A stretch of DNA of 64,000 nt from Streptomyces flavofungini (GCF_014650815.1 NZ_BMVR01000002.1:310001-374000), one strand, 5' to 3'. Counted from the stretch's first letter, positions 18,208 to 27,014 are shown. The notes: generated by a model not told the origin, from the letters alone. Numbers and translations are program-made.

Positions 18208-19155
18208 GTGACAACGGACATCAGCAAGTCGGGCGATTCCGCGCCCAAGGATGAGCCACCGCGCTCCGCCCCCGAGGCGATCAAGGCGATCCCGGTGCGC
18301 CACTACGGCCGGTACGTAGCGGCCGTCCTCGCCATCGGCGTGCTCGTCGCGATCATCCTCGCGTTCGCCAACGGTGACATCAACTGGAACGCGATCCCGG
18401 ACAACTTCTTCGACGACCGCATCATGAAGGGCGTCCGGGAGACGCTGATCCTGACGGTCCTCTCGATGCTCATCGGCGTGGTCGGCGGCATCACGCTGTC
18501 GGTCATGCGGCTGTCGAAGAACCCGGTGACCTCGTCGATCGCCTGGTTCTACATCTGGTTCTTCCGCGGTACGCCGGTCCTGGTCCAGCTCTTCATCTGG
18601 TTCAACCTCGGCTTCGTCTTCGAGTACATCAACCTCGGTCCGATCTACAAGGACGAGTGGTCGGACTTCATGACGCCGTTCCTGACGGCGCTCCTGGGTC
18701 TCGGCCTGAACGAGGCCGCGTACATGGCGGAGATCTGCCGCGCGGGCCTGCTGTCGGTCGACGAGGGCCAGACCGAGGCCTCGCAGGCGCTCGGCATGAG
18801 CCACAACAAGACGCTGCGCCGCATCGTCATCCCGCAGGCGATGCGCGTGATCGTGCCGCCGACGGGCAACGAAGTCATCAACATGCTGAAGACGACGTCG
18901 CTGGTCGCCGCGGTGCAGTACTACGAGCTCCTGAAGTACGCCCAGGACATCGGCACCTCGTCCGGCGCGACGGTGGAGGCGCTGCTCCTGGCCGCCACCT
19001 GGTACCTGATCATGACGTCGATCCTCAGCGTCGGTCAGTTCTACCTGGAGCGCTACTACGCGCGCGGCTCCTCGCGCGCCCTGCCGGACACGCCTTGGAT
19101 GAAGATCAAGGCCAACATGCTGTCGCTCAGCAACCGTGGGGGAGGCATCCGATGA
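18208..19155 (+). CDS. Polar amino acid ABC transporter permease
   Basis: 315 aa HisM/GlnP-type permease. A cytoplasmic N-terminal tail, then about five to six membrane segments starting at [20 protein letters not shown]. The EAA loop, which contacts the ATPase, is the region [20 protein letters not shown] to [20 protein letters not shown]. The pattern [16 protein letters not shown] is typical of the family. A single permease gene implies a homodimeric channel. Start GTG 18208, 37 bp after the binding-protein stop; its own stop overlaps the ATPase start (ATGA). Confidence 0.92.
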   Translation: MTTDISKSGDSAPKDEPPRSAPEAIKAIPVRHYGRYVAAVLAIGVLVAIILAFANGDINWNAIPDNFFDDRIMKGVRETLILTVLSMLIGVVGGITLSVMRLSKNPVTSSIAWFYIWFFRGTPVLVQLFIWFNLGFVFEYINLGPIYKDEWSDFMTPFLTALLGLGLNEAAYMAEICRAGLLSVDEGQTEASQALGMSHNKTLRRIVIPQAMRVIVPPTGNEVINMLKTTSLVAAVQYYELLKYAQDIGTSSGATVEALLLAATWYLIMTSILSVGQFYLERYYARGSSRALPDTPWMKIKANMLSLSNRGGGIR

Positions 19156-19913
19156 CCGCCATGGTGAAGGCCGAGGGCGTCCACAAGTCGTTCGGCCACG
19201 TCGAGGTCCTCAAGGGCATCGACCTCGAGGTCAAGTCCGGCGAGGTCTTCTGCCTCATCGGCCCTTCCGGCTCCGGCAAGTCGACGTTCCTGCGCTGCAT
19301 CAACCACCTGGAGAAGGTCAACGCCGGGCGGCTGTACGTCGACGGGGAGCTGGTCGGCTACCGGCAGAAGGGCGACAAGCTGTACGAGCTCAAGGACAGC
19401 GAGGTGGCCCTGAAGCGCCGGGACATCGGCATGGTCTTCCAGCGCTTCAACCTGTTCCCGCACATGACGGCCCTTGAGAACGTCATGGAGGCGCCGGTCC
19501 AGGTCAAGGGCCAGCCGAAGGCGGCCGCGCGGGAGCGGGCCGGGCAGCTCCTGGAGCGGGTCGGGCTGGCCGACAAGGCGAAGAGCTACCCCTCGCAGCT
19601 CTCCGGCGGCCAGCAGCAGCGCGTGGCGATCGCCCGCGCGCTCGCGATGGACCCGAAGCTGATGCTCTTCGACGAGCCGACGTCGGCGCTCGACCCGGAG
19701 CTGGTCGGCGACGTCCTCGACGTCATGCGCGACCTCGCCGAGTCCGGCATGACGATGATCGTCGTCACCCACGAGATGGGGTTCGCCCGCGAGGTCGGCG
19801 ACAGCCTGGTCTTCATGGACGGCGGTGTGGTGGTCGAGTCCGGCAACCCGCGGGACGTCCTGACCAACCCGCAGCACGACCGGACGAAGTCGTTCCTGTC
19901 GAAGGTCCTGTAA
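19152..19913 (+). CDS. Polar amino acid ABC transporter ATP-binding protein
   Basis: 253 aa GlnQ-type ATPase. Walker [20 protein letters not shown]-loop [16 protein letters not shown], signature [19 protein letters not shown], Walker [16 protein letters not shown]-loop [12 protein letters not shown]. Length is normal for the family. Start ATG 19152 overlaps the permease stop by 4 nt, with GGAGG just upstream at 19140-19144. Last gene of the importer operon, which ends at an exceptionally long perfect hairpin. Confidence 0.94.
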   Translation: MTAMVKAEGVHKSFGHVEVLKGIDLEVKSGEVFCLIGPSGSGKSTFLRCINHLEKVNAGRLYVDGELVGYRQKGDKLYELKDSEVALKRRDIGMVFQRFNLFPHMTALENVMEAPVQVKGQPKAAARERAGQLLERVGLADKAKSYPSQLSGGQQQRVAIARALAMDPKLMLFDEPTSALDPELVGDVLDVMRDLAESGMTMIVVTHEMGFAREVGDSLVFMDGGVVVESGNPRDVLTNPQHDRTKSFLSKVL

Positions 19914-19945
19914 GGCGCGAGGTCCCACAAGGGCTGTGAATCGAT

Positions 19946-20000
19946 GCCTACGTAGAGGGGCGGTACGGATCGGTGATCCGTACCGCCCCTCTACGTAGGC
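19946..20000. terminator. 26-bp perfect hairpin terminator between convergent genes
   Basis: 19946-19971 is perfectly complementary to 19975-20000, with a 3-nt loop (GGT). It lies between the converging importer operon and methyltransferase gene and can terminate both. Confidence 0.88.
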
Positions 20001-20034
20001 GAGTTGCGGCAGAACCGCAGTGCGGCCGAAGTCC

Positions 20035-20808
20035 CTACTTCAGGCCTAGGACCAGAGCGTCCGACGGCGACGACCACACCGTGCGGGCCTCGGCGAAACC
20101 CGCCTCCCGGAGGGTGCGGATGTGCCACTCGGCGGTCGGGGTGTCGCCGTCGGCGTGCTCCCCGTAGATCTCGAACCGCTTGGCGGTGGGCTCGGCGAGG
20201 ACCGGGTCGTTGGCGGCGAGCGCCCACCAGTCCGCCCAGTCCAGGACACCCGCGGCCTTCGCGGCGGACTGGCGGGCGTGGCGCTGCTCGCGGTCGGCGG
20301 CGTTGATGCGCGGGGTGGCGGGGTCGGGCATGTGGTCAGCGTTCATGAAGACGCCGCCGTCGGCCACGATCTTGCCGAGCTGGCCGTAGAGCGCGGCCAG
20401 CGGTTCGCTGAACAGCCAGTGCAGGGCGGTCGCGGTGAGGACGGCGTCGTACGAGTCGTGCGGAAGCTGGGAGGTCCAGCCCGGGTCCTTCAGGTCGGCG
20501 GTCACGAAGGTGACGCGGTCGTCGTCGGCGAAGGTGCCCTCGGCGATGGCGAGCAGGGCGGGGTCGAGGTCGACGCCCGTGCTGACGGCCTTCGGGAACC
20601 TTTTGAGGAGTCTGTCCGTAATACTTCCTGTACCGCACGCGAGGTCAAGGACGCGCGGCTCGGGGCCGACAAGGGCCTCGACCATGTCCAGCATGACGCG
20701 GAACCGCTCCTCACGGTCCGGCATGTACCACTCCTGCTGCCGATCCCAACTCTCCTGCCAGGCACGCCAGTCGGTCCCGAACCCCGTACCGCTAGCCGTT
20801 TCCGTCAC
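20035..20808 (-). CDS. Class I SAM-dependent methyltransferase
   Basis: 257 aa. Rossmann methyltransferase: motif I VLDLACGTGSITDRLL, acidic strand 2 STGVDLDPALLAIAEG, motif II-like VTFVTADLKDPG, and YDAVLTATALHWLF (the HWL pattern seen in trans-aconitate-methyltransferase-like enzymes). The N-terminal DWRAWQESWDRQQEWYMPDR is typical of a Streptomyces methyltransferase group of unknown substrate. Start GTG 20808-20806 with GGAGGT 6 nt upstream. Divergent from the CGNR gene across a region that contains a 10-bp inverted repeat. Confidence 0.85.
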   Translation of the reverse strand: MTETASGTGFGTDWRAWQESWDRQQEWYMPDREERFRVMLDMVEALVGPEPRVLDLACGTGSITDRLLKRFPKAVSTGVDLDPALLAIAEGTFADDDRVTFVTADLKDPGWTSQLPHDSYDAVLTATALHWLFSEPLAALYGQLGKIVADGGVFMNADHMPDPATPRINAADREQRHARQSAAKAAGVLDWADWWALAANDPVLAEPTAKRFEIYGEHADGDTPTAEWHIRTLREAGFAEARTVWSSPSDALVLGLK

Positions 20809-20848
20809 CGGAAGACCTCCGTCCCGTACTACGCTCGACTAATCTCGT

Positions 20849-20887
20849 CGAGGTAACACCCGCGAGCGAAAAGCGACTGTTACCTCG
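20849..20887. promoter_or_regulatory. CGAGGTAACA inverted repeat between divergent genes
   Basis: CGAGGTAACA (20849-20858) and TGTTACCTCG (20878-20887) are perfectly complementary, with a 19-nt spacer. The outer flanks CTCGT/ACGAG extend the dyad with one offset base. It sits in the 118-bp gap between the methyltransferase and CGNR starts and looks like a binding site for a dimeric regulator. Confidence 0.6.
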
Positions 20888-20926
20888 CACGAGAACGAAG
20901 ATAGCCCGCCCCCGTAAGGACTACAA

Positions 20927-21556
20927 GTGGAACTGGCCTATTACTCGGACTACGCCGTACGCCTGGTCAACACCGAGGAACCGGCTCGTCACAAGGACTC
21001 GCTGACCTCCGTGGACGCAATCCGCGAACTGTTCGGCGAGAACCAGCAGGCCGCGCGGCGCGCGACGGACTCCGACGTGACGCGCTTCCGCTCGGTACGG
21101 GCGCGGCTGCGCGGCGTTTTCGAGGCGGCCGACGGCGGGGACGAGACACTGGCCGTGGACCTGCTGAACTCCCTGCTCCTGGAGTTCCCGGTGAGCCCCC
21201 AGATCTCCGGCCACGACTACAGGGACGACGACGGCCGCCCCCTGTGGCACATGCACCTGGCGGACCACCCGTCGAACGTGACCGCCGGGTACGCGGCGAT
21301 CGCCGCGATGGGCCTCGCCTTCCACCTCACGGAGTACGGCGTGGACCGGCTCGGCCTGTGCGAGGCGACGCCGTGCCGCAACGCCTATCTGGACACCTCG
21401 ACCAACCGCTCCCGGCGCTACTGCTCGGACCGCTGCGCGACGCGTGCGAACGTCGCGGCCTACCGCGCGCGCAAGCGCCTGGAGAGCGAGCGGTCGGCGA
21501 GCACGGGGCGCACCGCCAAGAAGGTCCAGGAGACGAGCGCGGCCAGCGAGAGCTGA
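20927..21556 (+). CDS. CGNR zinc-finger / ABATE-domain protein
   Basis: 209 aa. N-terminal ABATE-like domain (ELAYYSDYAVRLVNTEEPAR onward) and C-terminal treble-clef CGNR zinc finger: LCEATPCRNAYLDTSTNRSR, RYCSDRCATRANVAAYRARK, with four cysteines. The motif reads CRN instead of CGN. Family members are thought to be DNA- or stress-response-associated regulators. Start GTG 20927 with GTAAGGA upstream. Its 3' end overlaps that of sodX by 97 bp on the opposite strand; the tail in the overlap is low-complexity Ser/Ala/Thr. Confidence 0.85.
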   Translation: MELAYYSDYAVRLVNTEEPARHKDSLTSVDAIRELFGENQQAARRATDSDVTRFRSVRARLRGVFEAADGGDETLAVDLLNSLLLEFPVSPQISGHDYRDDDGRPLWHMHLADHPSNVTAGYAAIAAMGLAFHLTEYGVDRLGLCEATPCRNAYLDTSTNRSRRYCSDRCATRANVAAYRARKRLESERSASTGRTAKKVQETSAASES

Positions 21557-21921
21557 CGCCGCCCCCGCGCCTCGCGCTCCTCACGGAATCTGCTCAGCGG
21601 CCGGAACCGCGCACGCACACGTGCGAGGACCAGCTCCTCCGGCACGACTCCGTAGACCGTGCTGTCGCCCCCCGCGTTGTACGGATTGTCGCCGAGCACC
21701 CACCAGCCGCCGTCGCGCCGTTCGACGGCACGCTTGACCACCAGCAGGTCCTGTTGCAGCGGATGACGCAGGATCACCACGTCACCGGGGCGCACCCGGG
21801 CACCGTGCCGCACCAGCATCCAGTCCCCCGGATTCAGCGTGGGCACCATCGACGGCCCGTCGACCTCGATCAGCTGGAACGGCACGCGTGTCTCCCGCCC
21901 GTCTGCCGTCGTCTCCGGCAT
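21460..21921 (-). CDS. sodX: SodX, nickel-SOD maturation signal-peptidase-like protease
   Basis: 153 aa S26-type protease that removes the SodN propeptide so that the new N-terminal His can bind Ni. Catalytic Ser24 in DGPSMVPTLNPGD and Lys63 in LLVVKRAVE, followed by WWVLGDNPYNAGGDSTVYG. One hydrophobic stretch near the C-terminus (LSLAALVSWTFLAVRPVL). Start ATG 21921-21919 with GGGAGGT 7 nt upstream. It lies divergently next to sodN, as is standard. The last 97 bp are antisense to the CGNR gene end. Confidence 0.92.
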   Translation of the reverse strand: MPETTADGRETRVPFQLIEVDGPSMVPTLNPGDWMLVRHGARVRPGDVVILRHPLQQDLLVVKRAVERRDGGWWVLGDNPYNAGGDSTVYGVVPEELVLARVRARFRPLSRFREEREARGRRQLSLAALVSWTFLAVRPVLADRSLSRRLRAR

Positions 21922-22088
21922 CAGACAACCTCCCGGACCCATCCTCCACCGGCCTCCCGGTCCAATCCTCCACCGTCTCCAGTGTGACCCTGGACTTTTG
22001 TCCTAAGCCCATGGGGGCACTCGCGAAAACAGGTCTCTCACGGAGTAATGTCCCACCTGAGAAGACGATCACGAGGAAGGACAGCTCA

Positions 22089-22484
22089 ATGCTCTCCCGC
22101 CTGTTTGCCCCCAAGGTGAAGGCCAGCGCACACTGCGACCTGCCCTGCGGCGTGTACGACCCGGCCCAGGCCCGCATCGAGGCGGAGTCGGTCAAGGCCG
22201 TCCAGGAGAAGATGGCCGCCAACGACGACGCGCACTACCAGGCTCGCGCCACCGTCATCAAGGAGCAGCGCGCCGAGCTCGCCAAGCACCACGTGTCGGT
22301 GCTCTGGAGCGACTACTTCAAGCCCCCGCACTTCGAGAAGTACCCGGAGCTGCACACGCTGGTCAACGACACCCTCAAGGCCCTCTCGGCCGCGAAGGCG
22401 TCGGCGGACCCGAAGACCGGCGAGAAGGCTCTCGAGCTGATCGCCGAGATCGACCGCATCTTCTGGGAGACCAAGAAGGCCTGA
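22089..22484 (+). CDS. sodN: Nickel superoxide dismutase precursor
   Basis: 131 aa. Propeptide MLSRLFAPKVKASA (14 aa), then the Ni-hook HCDLPCGVYDP: His15, Cys16 and Cys20 become His1, Cys2 and Cys6 of the mature enzyme. The rest is the four-helix bundle of NiSOD, forming a hexamer in the cytosol. Start ATG 22089 with AGGAAGGA upstream. The maturation protease SodX is divergent, with 167 bp between. In S. coelicolor, sodN mRNA is known to be a target of a small RNA from the sodF 3' UTR under the Ni regulator Nur; I infer that the same could apply here. Confidence 0.96.
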   Translation: MLSRLFAPKVKASAHCDLPCGVYDPAQARIEAESVKAVQEKMAANDDAHYQARATVIKEQRAELAKHHVSVLWSDYFKPPHFEKYPELHTLVNDTLKALSAAKASADPKTGEKALELIAEIDRIFWETKKA

Positions 22485-22529
22485 ACCGGGCCCGGAATCC
22501 GGTCCGCGCGGACCGGCCCCTCGCCCACC

Positions 22530-22592
22530 CGACCGCACCCGGTCCGCCGGTCCGCCGTAGTCACGGCGGCCCTGACGGGCCGGGTGCGGTCG
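22530..22592 (+). terminator. sodN terminator with nested hairpins
   Basis: A 13-bp perfect outer stem (22530-22542/22580-22592) encloses a CCGCCGT-AGTC-ACGGCGG hairpin (22552-22569). It begins 46 bp after the sodN stop. Confidence 0.75.
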
Positions 22593-22673
22593 TCTGTCAC
22601 GCCGCCAGGACACGGCCCCCGCTCTCTCCCCCCGGCGTACGCAGACGGCCGCCCTCGCCCCTCCCCCGCCCAC

Positions 22674-22711
22674 AAATTCGGTTGCCGCCGCCCGCCACCC
22701 CCTGCTGCACT
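22674..22711 (+). promoter_or_regulatory. WblC/WhiB7-type promoter of the ribosomal protection gene
   Basis: AT-rich AAATT (22674-22678), 3 bp (CGG), -35 TTGCCG (22682-22687), 18-bp spacer, and a weak -10 TGCACT (22706-22711). The arrangement is the same as upstream of the erm gene 16 kb away. Confidence 0.5.
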
Positions 22712-22780
22712 GACCGTGGCACCACCCGCGCCGCGCCCCGCGCGCCGCCACCCGCCCCGAGTGAGCCAGGAGTTCCCCGA

Positions 22781-22894
22781 ATGCGCCAGACGTCCATGTC
22801 CCACCAGGAAGGAATCAACCCCCAAAACGAGGACATGACGCCTAGTGCAATCGCACGCCCTTCAACTCACCCAGAGCCGTCAACACACCCTTAA
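22781..22894 (+). CDS. Upstream ORF overlapping the ribosomal protection gene start
   Basis: 37 codons, ATG 22781 to TAA 22892-22894, beginning [20 protein letters not shown] and ending in Ser/Thr/His/Pro-rich residues. AGGAG (22768-22772) lies 8 nt upstream, a better ribosome-binding site than that of the main gene. It runs in another frame and overlaps the first 50 nt of the resistance gene, so ribosome stalling or termination on it could control the main start. Regulatory role inferred only from position. Confidence 0.45.
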   Translation: MRQTSMSHQEGINPQNEDMTPSAIARPSTHPEPSTHP

Positions 22895-24911
22895 CCTGGG
22901 CATTCTGGCGCATATCGACGCCGGTAAGACCAGCCTGACCGAGCGGCTGCTGCACGCCGCCGGAGTCATCGACGAGATCGGCAGCGTCGACGCCGGCAGC
23001 ACCCAGACCGACTCCCTCGCGCTGGAGCGGCAGCGCGGCATCACCATCAAGTCGGCGGTCGTGTCGTTCGCGATCGACGACGTCTCGGTCAACCTCATCG
23101 ACACCCCCGGCCACCCGGACTTCATCGCCGAGGTGGAGCGGGTCCTGAGCGTGCTCGACGGTGCCGTGCTCGTCGTGTCCGCCGTCGAGGGCGTCCAGGC
23201 GCAGACCCGCGTCCTGATGCGTACGCTGCGCAGACTCGCCATCCCCACGCTCGTTTTCGTCAACAAGGTGGACCGCCGCGGCGCGGACCCCGAGCGCGTA
23301 CTCGCCGAGCTGGCCCGGAAACTGACGCCCGCCATCGCTCCCATGGGCACGGTGCGCGCCCCCGGCGGCCACGCCGCGCGGTACGTCCCGTACGCCGCCG
23401 ACGATCCCCTCTTCACCGGCCGCCTGGCGGAGCTCCTCGCCGAGCACGACGACGCGCTGCTGTCCGCGTACGTGGAGGACGAAGCCGCCGCCCTTGCGCC
23501 CCGCGGGCTGCGTGCGGCCCTCGCGGACCAGACCCGGCGGGCCCGGGTCCACCCGGTGTTCTTCGGCTCGGCCATGACCGGCACCGGCCTGGACGCGCTC
23601 ACCGGCGCCGTCAAGGAGCTGCTGCCCGCGGCGGCCGGGGCGGCGGACGGACCCGTCGCGGGCACCGTCTTCAAGGTCGAACGCGGCCCCTCGGGCGAGA
23701 AGGTGGCGTACGCGCGCCTCTTCTCGGGCACGGTGCGCGTACGCGACCGGGTGGCGCTCGCCGGTCGCGAGCCCGAGCAGGAGCATGCCGACGACAGCAA
23801 GGTCACCGCCGTCAGCGTCTTCGAGCAGGGCGCGGCCGTGCGGCGTGACGCCGTGGCCGCCGGGCAGATCGCGAAGCTGTGGGGGCTCACCCGCGTACGC
23901 ATCGGGGACGTGCTCGGCGACGCGCGCCACGTACCCGAACGGCACACCACCGCGCACCACTTCGCCCCGCCGACCCTCGAAACCGTCGTCGCGCCCCGGC
24001 ATGCCGCCGACCGGGCCGCCCTGCACGCGGCGCTGACCCAGCTCGCCGAACAGGACCCGCTGATCGACCTGCGGCAGGACGCGCTGCGGCAGGAGATCTC
24101 CGTGTCCCTGTACGGGGAGGTGCAGAAGGAGGTCATCGAGGCCACGCTCGCCGACGAGTTCGGCGTCGGCGTGGAGTTCCGCGAGAGCACGACCCTGTGC
24201 GTGGAGCGGGTCGTCGGCACCGGCGCGCACACGGAGTTCATCGACACCGACCCCAATCCGTTCCTCGCCACGGTGGGTCTGCGGGTGGAGCCCGCGCCGG
24301 CCGGGAAGGGCGTGGAATTCCGGCTGGGGGTGGAACTCGGCTCCATGCCTTACGCGTTCTTCAAGGCAGTGGAGGACACGGTCAGGGAGACGCTGGCACA
24401 GGGGCTGCACGGATGGGAGGTGCCCGACTGCCTCGTCACGATGACGCACTCCGGGTACTGGCCGCGGCAGAGCCACGCCCACGCCGTCTTCGACAAGAGC
24501 ATGTCCAGCACGGCCGGGGACTTCCGCCAGCTCACCCCGCTCGTCCTGATGGACGCGCTGCGGCGGGCGGGGACGCGGGTGCACGAGCCCATGCACCGGT
24601 TCCGGCTCACCGTGCCCGCCGACGTGTTCGGCACGCTGCTGTCCGCTCTCGGACGGCTGCGCGCGGTGCCGCACGCGCCGACGGCACACGGGTCCACGTA
24701 CGTCATCGACGGGGTGATCCCCGCCGCGCACGTGCACGGCCTTGAGCAGGCATTGCCCGGACTGACGCGCGGCGAGGGCGAGTTGGAGTCCGCCTTCGAC
24801 CACTACGCGCCGGTGACCGGGACGCCGCCGGCGCGCCCGCGCACGGACCACAATCCGCTGGACCGGAAGGAGTACGTGCAGCGGGTCACGCGGCGGACCC
24901 GGGTGGGGTGA
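22845..24911 (+). CDS. OtrA/TetM-type tetracycline-resistance ribosomal protection GTPase
   Basis: 688 aa EF-G paralogue that would release tetracycline from the ribosome. The G1 motif is [15 protein letters not shown] (AH at this position is typical of ribosomal protection proteins, where EF-G has GH). G2 [11 protein letters not shown]3 DTPGHPDF, G4 VNKVDRRG, then EF-G-like domains II-V, with domain [25 protein letters not shown] 22845 is the first start after an in-frame TGA (22836-22838); the usual family N-terminus LNLGILAH follows 15 residues later. The stop lies only 3 bp from the stop of the convergent sigma factor gene. Intrinsic resistance is more likely than self-protection, since no biosynthetic cluster is present. 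Confidence 0.88.
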   Translation: MQSHALQLTQSRQHTLNLGILAHIDAGKTSLTERLLHAAGVIDEIGSVDAGSTQTDSLALERQRGITIKSAVVSFAIDDVSVNLIDTPGHPDFIAEVERVLSVLDGAVLVVSAVEGVQAQTRVLMRTLRRLAIPTLVFVNKVDRRGADPERVLAELARKLTPAIAPMGTVRAPGGHAARYVPYAADDPLFTGRLAELLAEHDDALLSAYVEDEAAALAPRGLRAALADQTRRARVHPVFFGSAMTGTGLDALTGAVKELLPAAAGAADGPVAGTVFKVERGPSGEKVAYARLFSGTVRVRDRVALAGREPEQEHADDSKVTAVSVFEQGAAVRRDAVAAGQIAKLWGLTRVRIGDVLGDARHVPERHTTAHHFAPPTLETVVAPRHAADRAALHAALTQLAEQDPLIDLRQDALRQEISVSLYGEVQKEVIEATLADEFGVGVEFRESTTLCVERVVGTGAHTEFIDTDPNPFLATVGLRVEPAPAGKGVEFRLGVELGSMPYAFFKAVEDTVRETLAQGLHGWEVPDCLVTMTHSGYWPRQSHAHAVFDKSMSSTAGDFRQLTPLVLMDALRRAGTRVHEPMHRFRLTVPADVFGTLLSALGRLRAVPHAPTAHGSTYVIDGVIPAAHVHGLEQALPGLTRGEGELESAFDHYAPVTGTPPARPRTDHNPLDRKEYVQRVTRRTRVG

Positions 24912-24914
24912 GGG

Positions 24915-25964
24915 TCAGTCGGCGGTGGGAGGGGTGCCGTCGGCGGTGGAGGAGGTGCCGTCGGCGGTGTTGGTTCCGGCATCGGCTCCGGCATCCGTGG
25001 CGGTTCCCGCCCCGGCGTCGGCGCCCGCGGCGGGTCCCGCGGACGTGACCGCCGCGACCGTCCGCTCGTCCACGAGCTCCCGCAGCCGCTCCTGGTCCGC
25101 CAGGATGTTGATCTCGACGATCCGGCCGTCCCTGACGGTGAACTCGCCGACGGAGAACGCCCTTCCGTCGTGGACGGCGATCTGCCCCACCTTGCCGTTG
25201 ACCAGCGCGAGGTAGGTGGTCGGCGCCAGCGTGGAGAACGAGCGTGCCCCGGCGACCACCGCGGTCGCGCCCCGCACCAGCCGGGAGAGGCCCTCGGCGC
25301 CGCCGCCGTCGGCCCGCAGCACCACGCCCGGGTCGAGAAGTTCGAGCAGCGCGTCGAAGTCGCCCTTGCGGGCCGCCGCGAGGAAGGCCTCGACGACCTG
25401 GCGGTGCCGGGTGCGGTCCGTGTCCGGGGCGGGCGCCGGGTCCGAGCCGCGCACCCGGCGGCGGGCCCGGCTCGCGAGCTGCCGGGTCGCGGCCGGGGCC
25501 CGCTCGACGATGGGCGCGATGTCCTCGAACGGCACGGCGAACATGTCGTGCAGCACGAACGCGAGCCGCTCTGCGGGGCTCAGCGTGTCCAGGACGACGA
25601 GCAGCGCGAGCCCCACCGAGTCCGCGAGCAGAGCCTCCTGCTCGGGGTCGACGGCGTCCCGGCCGCCCGGCAGCGGGCTGACCTCCGGGTCGGGCACGTG
25701 CGTGTCGGAGGCCTGGACGTCCAGGGGCTGCTCGCCGCGCTGCTTGCGCGCCCGCAGCAGGTCGAGGCAGACGCGGCCGACGACCGTCGTGAGCCAACCG
25801 CCCAGGTTCTCCACGCGTTCGTCGTCGACGCGGCTGAGCTTCAACCAGGTCTCCTGGACGGCGTCCTCGGCCTCGCTCAAGGAGCCGAGCATGCGGTACG
25901 CGACCGCCTTCAGGCGAGGCCTGTGCTCCTCGAAGCGCTGTGCCAGAAGATCTCTTCCGTCCAT
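24915..25964 (-). CDS. ECF41-type RNA polymerase sigma factor with SnoaL-like C-terminal domain
   Basis: 349 aa. Sigma region 2 (RFEEHRPRLKAVAYRMLGSL, SEAEDAVQETWLKL, ENLGGWLTTVVGRVCLDLLR) and region 4 (TLSPAERLAFVLHDMFAVPF, APAATRQLASRARRRV). A SnoaL/NTF2-like domain follows (about 185-300; VVEAFLAAARKGDFDALLEL) with the DGGG motif that in ECF41 sigmas contacts the core and tunes activity. The last 45 aa are a low-complexity Ala/Asp/Gly/Thr tail with TADGT repeats. Start ATG 25964-25962, GAAGGA upstream. ECF41 factors usually neighbour a carboxymuconolactone-decarboxylase/oxidoreductase-type gene; none is visible here. Confidence 0.88.
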   Translation of the reverse strand: MDGRDLLAQRFEEHRPRLKAVAYRMLGSLSEAEDAVQETWLKLSRVDDERVENLGGWLTTVVGRVCLDLLRARKQRGEQPLDVQASDTHVPDPEVSPLPGGRDAVDPEQEALLADSVGLALLVVLDTLSPAERLAFVLHDMFAVPFEDIAPIVERAPAATRQLASRARRRVRGSDPAPAPDTDRTRHRQVVEAFLAAARKGDFDALLELLDPGVVLRADGGGAEGLSRLVRGATAVVAGARSFSTLAPTTYLALVNGKVGQIAVHDGRAFSVGEFTVRDGRIVEINILADQERLRELVDERTVAAVTSAGPAAGADAGAGTATDAGADAGTNTADGTSSTADGTPPTAD

Positions 25965-26151
25965 CCGTCACATTCCTTCGTCGTGATCCGTCGTAGCGGT
26001 GACGTACCCGCGACGACGGTGCGCCGCAGGTCGGCACGGCAGGTGTGGACCAGCAGACCACGAAGCGGTGCGGCGGAAGCGATCTTGCCGATGTGACTTG
26101 GAGGACATTGCCATGACGTACGTCGACGCCCCGGTGCGGGCGGACCGCGCG

Positions 26152-26241
26152 GTGCGAGCGGGCGACACGGGATGGGGTGTGGTGCGGGCGGGCGACACGG
26201 GACGGGGTGTGGTGCGGGCGGGCGACACTGGGTGGGGTGCG
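26152..26241. repeat. Three 30-bp tandem repeats within a short orphan ORF
   Basis: The unit GTGCG(A/G)GCGGGCGACAC followed by GGG-TGGGGTG(T/C)G occurs at 26152, 26182 and 26212 and encodes VRAGDTGWGV in one frame. It lies in an ORF starting ATG 26113 (MTYVDAPVRADRAVRAGDTG), which has a good GGAGGAC ribosome-binding site upstream but soon runs antisense through the HAD gene. Its true end is unclear; it may be the remnant of a gene once controlled from the sigma-factor region. The gap 25965-26303 holds nothing else I recognise. Confidence 0.6.
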
Positions 26242-26303
26242 GTGCCGGGAATGCCGCGGCCACGGATGTCCGCCCGCTGCCCACGCCCCCGGTGCGGGCA
26301 CCC

Positions 26304-27014
26304 TCAGCCCAACACGGGCCCCAGCGCCGTCTCCAGGTCGTCCGGCCCCCGGTACAGCACGCCCGTCATGCCCAGCGCGACCGCCGCGTCCACGTTCTCC
26401 TCGCGGTCGTCCACGAACAGGCAGCGGGTGACCGCGACACCCAGACGCTCGGCGGCGACTTCGTAGATGCGGCGGTCGGGCTTCACCACGCCGAGTACCG
26501 CGCTGGAGACCACGTCGTCCACGAGGGTGTTGAGGCCGAGCAGCGCCAGGTCGTCGTCCAGCCAGGGGGTGGCGTTGGTGACGATCGACACGCGTACGTG
26601 CGCGCGGGCCCGCCGCAGCAGGCCGACGACCGTCTGGTCGGCCCAGAACTTGGAGTCGGCCAGGGCGATGCCGAGTTCACGCCCGTGCGCCGGGGCGAGC
26701 CCGTGCCCGCGCGCGAGTCCGGCCGCGATCGAGTCGGCCCACTCCGACTTGCCGATCCGCCCGAGCATGAGCGGCAGATCGGTCTCCGGCGCGAACGCGA
26801 CCTCGGCGGTGGCACCTTCGGGCAGCCCGGCGGCGCGTTCGAGCTCGGCGACGTCGGACATGTCGTAGAAGCGGATGACGCCGTCGAGGTCGGTGAGGAC
26901 GACGTCGAACGGGAGGTGAGAGTTCCTGTCGGACGGGAGGTGAGACGTCCTGTCAGGCGGGAGGTGAGACTGTCCGCCGAACGGGAGTTGAGGCTTTCCA
27001 CCGTGCCGGTTCAT
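26304..27014 (-). CDS. HAD-superfamily hydrolase
   Basis: 236 aa. Four HAD motifs: VVLTDLDGVIRFYD (I, nucleophile Asp), VSIVTNAT (II), VKPDRRIYEVAAERLG (III, Lys) and CLFVDDREENVDAA (IV), as in haloacid dehalogenase/phosphoglycolate-phosphatase-like proteins. The N-terminal about 35 residues carry SHLP-x-DR repeats encoded by a 24-bp tandem DNA repeat, not part of the fold. ATG 27014-27012 overlaps the stop of the upstream lipoprotein gene (ATGA). Substrate unknown; a phosphatase is most likely. Confidence 0.83.
   Translation of the reverse strand: MNRHGGKPQLPFGGQSHLPPDRTSHLPSDRNSHLPFDVVLTDLDGVIRFYDMSDVAELERAAGLPEGATAEVAFAPETDLPLMLGRIGKSEWADSIAAGLARGHGLAPAHGRELGIALADSKFWADQTVVGLLRRARAHVRVSIVTNATPWLDDDLALLGLNTLVDDVVSSAVLGVVKPDRRIYEVAAERLGVAVTRCLFVDDREENVDAAVALGMTGVLYRGPDDLETALGPVLG
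26910..27001. repeat. 24-bp tandem repeats at the 5' end of the HAD gene
   Basis: The core CGGGAGGTGAGA recurs at 26910, 26934 and 26958, with a variant CGGGAGTTGAGG at 26982, giving an exact period of 24 bp. In frame it encodes the SHLP(P/S/F)DR repeats at the protein's N-terminus. Confidence 0.85.

Noticed and set aside
22842..24851. 669-codon open frame antisense to the ribosomal protection GTPase
   Set aside because: Shadow frame; the plus strand carries all GTPase motifs.
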